Shown: positions 5,288 to 7,873 of the stretch, in pieces
Layout: each line of letters opens with the position of its first letter
How positions within the stretch are numbered: the stretch's first letter is position 1
Source: Lachnospiraceae bacterium
GTDB lineage: Bacteria; Bacillota; Clostridia; Lachnospirales; Lachnospiraceae
Assembly (NCBI GenBank): GCA_900770535.1
Contig: CAAHDV010000138.1
Coordinates: forward strand, 1-7,873
Length of the DNA: 7,873 nucleotides
Reading direction: 5' to 3'
The notes under the pieces: model-generated
The model's input: only the letters and a program-made list of their open reading frames with translations
The model's database searches: none
Told to the model about the DNA's origin: nothing
Made by a program: the position numbers and the translations under genes

Positions 5288-6412
5288 ATGATTAGTAAAG
5301 ACAAAATGTCAGTAACAGTTGGTGTTGCATTTGTATGGTTTACGACACAGTTTGGCGGTGGTTTCGCATCCGGAAACCAGCTGCGTCAGTATTTTGTTCA
5401 ATTTGGAATCTGGGCTTTTGTAACCTGTATCATGACTCAGTTTTTAGGCGCCTTCTTCCAGTGGTACGCACTGAAATACGCCAAGAAGCATGAGGTATAC
5501 GATTACAGAAGCTTTAACAACAGTTTTTACGGTAAGTATGCTCCGATTTTTTCCAACCTGTATGAGTTGGTATATATTGTAACGATCTGCGTTGCTCCGG
5601 CAGCAGCGTTCGCAACCGGCGTCAGCACCATGGAAAGCGCGTTCGGTGTCAACCACTGGATTGGAACGATCTTTGTAGGAATCTTTATTTTCGCGGTAGC
5701 TGTATACGGCACCAACGTGGTACGTAAAGTAGCGGCAACCTTATCTGTACTGATCGTTGCGGGACTTTTAATCGTTTATATCCCGAACATCATCGCACAG
5801 TGGGGTGACATTTCCGCCAACATTTCCGCAAGCATGGCAAATCCGGCACCGTTTGGTAAGGCACTGTGGATCGGCTTTGTATACGCTGCATTCCAGCTGG
5901 CATCCATCGGTCTGTTAGTACAGCACGCAAAACCGTTTGCATCTCCGGATGACGCGAAGACCTCCATGGTTCAGGGCTTCTTCGTAAACGTTCTGATCTG
6001 CCTGATGGCAGTAATCGGCCTGATGGCCATTGCAAATGATCCGAACTTCGCAACCGAGAGCATTCCGCTGCTGATCCTGGTTAACAGAGGCGTGGCACCG
6101 AGTGTCCTTCGCCCGATCATTTCCATCCTGATCGTGCTTGGTTCCGTATCCACTGCAGTGAACATGATCGCAGGTATGTCCAACCGTGTATGTTCTTCCC
6201 TGGACAAAAACTTTGATCCGACTGCAAAACCTGGAGCAAAGGTTATCATCGTAACCCTGATCTGTACCGTAGTAGCATTCGGTATCGCACAGCTGGGTCT
6301 GAATAAGATCGTGGCAGTAGGCTACAAGTACCTGGGCTATTTAACCATTCCGGTTATCATGATCCCGTATCTGGTACATATGGTAGCTACCAAGTTCGAT
6401 ACCAAAGACTGA
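5288..6412 (+). CDS. YkvI-family membrane transporter (APC/LeuT-fold type), substrate unknown
   Basis: This 374-residue integral membrane protein has about ten predicted helices: roughly 8-28, 38-62, 88-112, 124-142, 145-168, 190-213, 228-248, 272-296, 318-337 and 343-367. The glycine-rich break in helix 1, FGGGFASGNQ (22-31), corresponds to the GAGFASGQE signature of the YkvI-like proteins (COG3949), distant relatives of APC-superfamily symporters in which this unwound stretch binds substrate and cation. There is no signal peptide and no extra domain. The ATG at 5288 is supported by AGGGGGA (5274-5280). It sits between hadC and the CoA-transferase gene on the same strand, which suggests that it moves the pathway's hydroxy or amino acid precursor in, or the reduced acid out, possibly as an exchanger. 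Family assignment is from motif and topology only; no member's substrate is known to me with certainty. It has the same apparent base composition as its neighbours, with no sign of separate transfer. Confidence 0.82.
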   Translation: MISKDKMSVTVGVAFVWFTTQFGGGFASGNQLRQYFVQFGIWAFVTCIMTQFLGAFFQWYALKYAKKHEVYDYRSFNNSFYGKYAPIFSNLYELVYIVTICVAPAAAFATGVSTMESAFGVNHWIGTIFVGIFIFAVAVYGTNVVRKVAATLSVLIVAGLLIVYIPNIIAQWGDISANISASMANPAPFGKALWIGFVYAAFQLASIGLLVQHAKPFASPDDAKTSMVQGFFVNVLICLMAVIGLMAIANDPNFATESIPLLILVNRGVAPSVLRPIISILIVLGSVSTAVNMIAGMSNRVCSSLDKNFDPTAKPGAKVIIVTLICTVVAFGIAQLGLNKIVAVGYKYLGYLTIPVIMIPYLVHMVATKFDTKD

Positions 6413-6457
6413 ATCTGTTAGGAACACTATATTTTTCAAAAAGGAGTGTAACATAAA

Positions 6458-7699
6458 ATGAGCAAACCATTGGAAGGTGTAAAAGTTATTGAACTGGCAA
6501 CCTTTATCGCTGCGGCAACCGCAGGCAGATTTATGGCTGACCTTGGAGCAGATGTTATTAAAATTGAGTCCGCAAAGGGTGATCCGTTAAGATATACCGC
6601 TCCGTCTGAGGGACGTCCGTTAGATATGTATGAGAATACAACCTGGGATCTGGAGAATGGTAATAAGAGATGTATCTCCCTGAACATGAAAACTCCGGAG
6701 GGCAAGGAGGCATTCTTCAAGCTGCTGGATTCCGCAGATGTCCTGATCACCAACTGGCGCGTGCAGGCTCTTCAGAGAGCTGGTCTTGACTATGAAACCT
6801 TAAAGGAAAGATATCCGAAGCTGGTTTATGCAATCTGTACCGGTTATGGTGAGTATGGTCCGGATAAGGATCTTCCGGGATTTGACTTTACCGCATTCTT
6901 CGCAAGAGGCGGATACTTTGAGACACTGCGTCAGAGAAGCGATGTTCCGTTTAACGGTGCACCTGGTGTCGGTGACCACAACGTAGGCATGAACCTGGTA
7001 GCCGGTATTCTGGCTGCATTATATCAGGCAAAAATCAAGGGTGTTGGTGAGAAGGTTGAGACCTCCCTGTTTGAGAGTGCTATATATAACATGGGCATGA
7101 TGGTTCAGGCATCCAACTATGAAGGTATTGCACAGCAGTATCCGATCAACATCCGCAATGGTGCTAACCCGTTCAACTCCGCATGGCATACCGCAGATGA
7201 CCGTTATATTCAGACCTGTATGCCGGATTACAACACCTATTACAAGAAGTTCATTGCAGCAGTAGGCCGTGAGGATCTGGTAGAGAATGAGAATTACTTC
7301 CCGATCCTGACCTGCCAGGAAAAGGGGCTGACTACGGAAGTTTATGATATTGTTATGGAAGCTTTCGAAAAGAAGACCGCAGCAGAATGGAGAGAAATCC
7401 TGACTGCAGCAGATATTCCGTTCGCACTGTGCCAGAACTGGATCGAGATCCGCAACGATAAGCAGGCAGAAGCAAATAACTGCTTCTACGATATGACCTA
7501 TTCTAATGGCAATACCAGAAGACTGGTTCGTACACCTGTTAAGTTTGAAAATATGGGTGTTCCGGATTACAGACGTGGACCGTTAATCGGTGAGCAGGGT
7601 GTTGATGTTCTGAAGGAAATCGGTTATAATGATGAGCAGATTGATGCACTGAAAGAAAACGGAACCCTTTATATCTGGGAAGATCCGAAAAAAGCATAA
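6458..7699 (+). CDS. hadA: Family III (CaiB/BaiF) CoA-transferase, HadA/FldA type
   Basis: The 413-residue length fits the family III CoA-transferases. These form interlocked homodimers and move CoA from an acyl-CoA (typically the pathway's enoyl- or acyl-CoA product) to the incoming 2-hydroxy acid through an aspartyl-CoA mixed anhydride. Visible blocks are GVKVIELATFIAAATAGRF (7-25), ADLGADVIKIE (27-37), GDPLRYTAPSEGRPL (41-55), NGNKRCISLN (67-76), CTGYGEYGP (127-135), LPGFDFTAFFARGG (139-152) and GVGDHNVGMN (170-179). Asp173 in the last block is the expected nucleophile (compare Asp169 in formyl-CoA transferase). The GDPLRYTAPSEGRPL block and LPGFDFTAFFARGG are strongly reminiscent of FldA (cinnamoyl-CoA:phenyllactate CoA-transferase) and HadA. 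AAGGAG (6441-6446), 11 bases before the ATG, is the ribosome binding site. It lies 45 bases after the transporter gene, so the two are probably co-transcribed. The symbol marks the homologue group; fldA is an equal alternative. Confidence 0.92.
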   Translation: MSKPLEGVKVIELATFIAAATAGRFMADLGADVIKIESAKGDPLRYTAPSEGRPLDMYENTTWDLENGNKRCISLNMKTPEGKEAFFKLLDSADVLITNWRVQALQRAGLDYETLKERYPKLVYAICTGYGEYGPDKDLPGFDFTAFFARGGYFETLRQRSDVPFNGAPGVGDHNVGMNLVAGILAALYQAKIKGVGEKVETSLFESAIYNMGMMVQASNYEGIAQQYPINIRNGANPFNSAWHTADDRYIQTCMPDYNTYYKKFIAAVGREDLVENENYFPILTCQEKGLTTEVYDIVMEAFEKKTAAEWREILTAADIPFALCQNWIEIRNDKQAEANNCFYDMTYSNGNTRRLVRTPVKFENMGVPDYRRGPLIGEQGVDVLKEIGYNDEQIDALKENGTLYIWEDPKKA

Positions 7700-7703
7700 T
7701 GAG

Positions 7704-7763
7704 TGTTCCTTAGCATTTGAATAAGGAAACAGGGCTGTGCGGGCATCAGAAGCCCGGCAGCCC
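7704..7763 (+). other. Two tandem hairpins after the CoA-transferase gene (possible weak terminator)
   Basis: TGTTCCTTA (7704-7712) pairs with TAAGGAAACA (7722-7731) with one bulged A. Immediately after, GGGCTG (7732-7737) pairs with CAGCCC (7758-7763), and inside it CGGGC (7740-7744) pairs with GCCCG (7752-7756) around ATCAGAA. The second stem is very stable, but only TCTATG follows it, so termination would be partial at best. The fold begins 5 bases after the stop codon and separates the CoA-transferase from the next ligase gene. Confidence 0.6.
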
Positions 7764-7777
7764 TCTATGCGGCAATG

Positions 7778-7791
7778 ACTTGTATACAAGT
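7778..7791 (+). promoter_or_regulatory. Perfect 14-bp GntR-type operator palindrome before the last ligase gene
   Basis: ACTTGTA-TACAAGT is a perfect palindrome matching the GntR-family operator pattern. It shares its first ten bases with the site at 1721-1734. It lies 14 bases after the hairpin pair and directly before the ribosome binding site GGAGAG (7793-7798) of the ligase. No promoter is placed to start RNA after it, so a bound protein would act as a roadblock on RNA polymerase arriving from upstream, or on a promoter I cannot see. Confidence 0.62.
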
Positions 7792-7801
7792 TGGAGAGAA
7801 C

Positions 7802-7873
7802 ATGGAACTGATGAAAAAAACAATCGGGCAGTATCTGAAGGAACAGGTAGCCGTGATCGGAGACCATACCGCC
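7802..7873 (+). CDS. Probable AMP-forming acyl-CoA ligase, N-terminal start only (3' truncated by window edge)
   Basis: The frame is open from the ATG at 7802 to the window end, giving 24 residues: MELMKKTIGQYLKEQ followed by VAVIGDHTA. The pattern TIGQYLKEQ...GDHTA resembles the very start of AMP-forming acyl-CoA synthetases, which typically read as T-[IL]-x-x-[LY]-L-x-x-[QR] followed after several residues by D-x-x-A. GGAGAG (7793-7798) supports the ATG at 7802; an internal ATG at 7811 would leave too long a gap. Too little is visible to see any catalytic motif. If correct, ligases stand at both ends of the dehydratase cluster. Confidence 0.6.
   Translation, partial: MELMKKTIGQYLKEQVAVIGDHTA

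Overview
The window looks like part of the chromosome of an anaerobic, fermenting Firmicute, most likely a gut Clostridia/Lachnospiraceae-type organism. The reasons are an oxygen-sensitive 2-hydroxyacyl-CoA dehydratase system, strong AGGAGG-type ribosome binding sites, roughly balanced base composition in the genes and AT-rich control regions. The genus is inference. All genes lie on the + strand, and I see no mobile element, CRISPR array, tRNA or rRNA.

Layout: (1) 1-588 is the C-terminal part of an AMP-forming acyl-CoA ligase cut by the left edge. (2) 658-1483 is a self-contained regulator unit: a near-consensus promoter, a GntR/FadR-type (FCD) regulator and its own intrinsic terminator. (3) 1484-1852 is a gene-free control region of about 370 bases. 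It holds candidate promoters, a strong intrinsic terminator upstream of the next gene, a GntR-type operator-like palindrome and an 18-bp site very close to the clostridial Rex (NADH/NAD+ sensor) operator. (4) 1853-5155 encodes the dehydratase activator (HadI-like ATPase) and the two [4Fe-4S] dehydratase subunits (HadB- and HadC-like). (5) 5288-6412 is a ten-helix YkvI-family membrane transporter. (6) 6458-7699 is a family III CoA-transferase of the HadA/FldA type. (7) 7802-7873 is the start of what is probably another acyl-CoA ligase, cut by the right edge.

How the genes fit together (family knowledge plus inference): a 2-hydroxy acid is taken up or exchanged by the YkvI-like protein. It is loaded with CoA by the transferase, or primed by a ligase. 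HadBC dehydrates the (R)-2-hydroxyacyl-CoA to the enoyl-CoA through a ketyl radical after ATP-driven one-electron injection by HadI. The key residues are present: HadI Cys125/Cys164, HadB Cys94/Cys127/Cys353 plus Ser47/Glu65, HadC Cys72/Cys99/Cys321, and transferase Asp173. The substrate cannot be read from sequence. The familiar partners, a 2-hydroxyacid dehydrogenase and acyl-CoA dehydrogenase/EtfAB, are absent from this window, whereas a transporter and two ligases are present, so this is not the textbook hadAIBC-acdB-etfBA or fldAIBC arrangement.

The least expected content is non-coding. The longer gaps between genes (hadI/hadB, hadC/transporter, transferase/ligase) carry strong GC-rich RNA folds without a U-tract. 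The hadI leader has a true terminator. An ACTTGTATAC operator-like motif occurs just after a hairpin both before hadI and before the final ligase.
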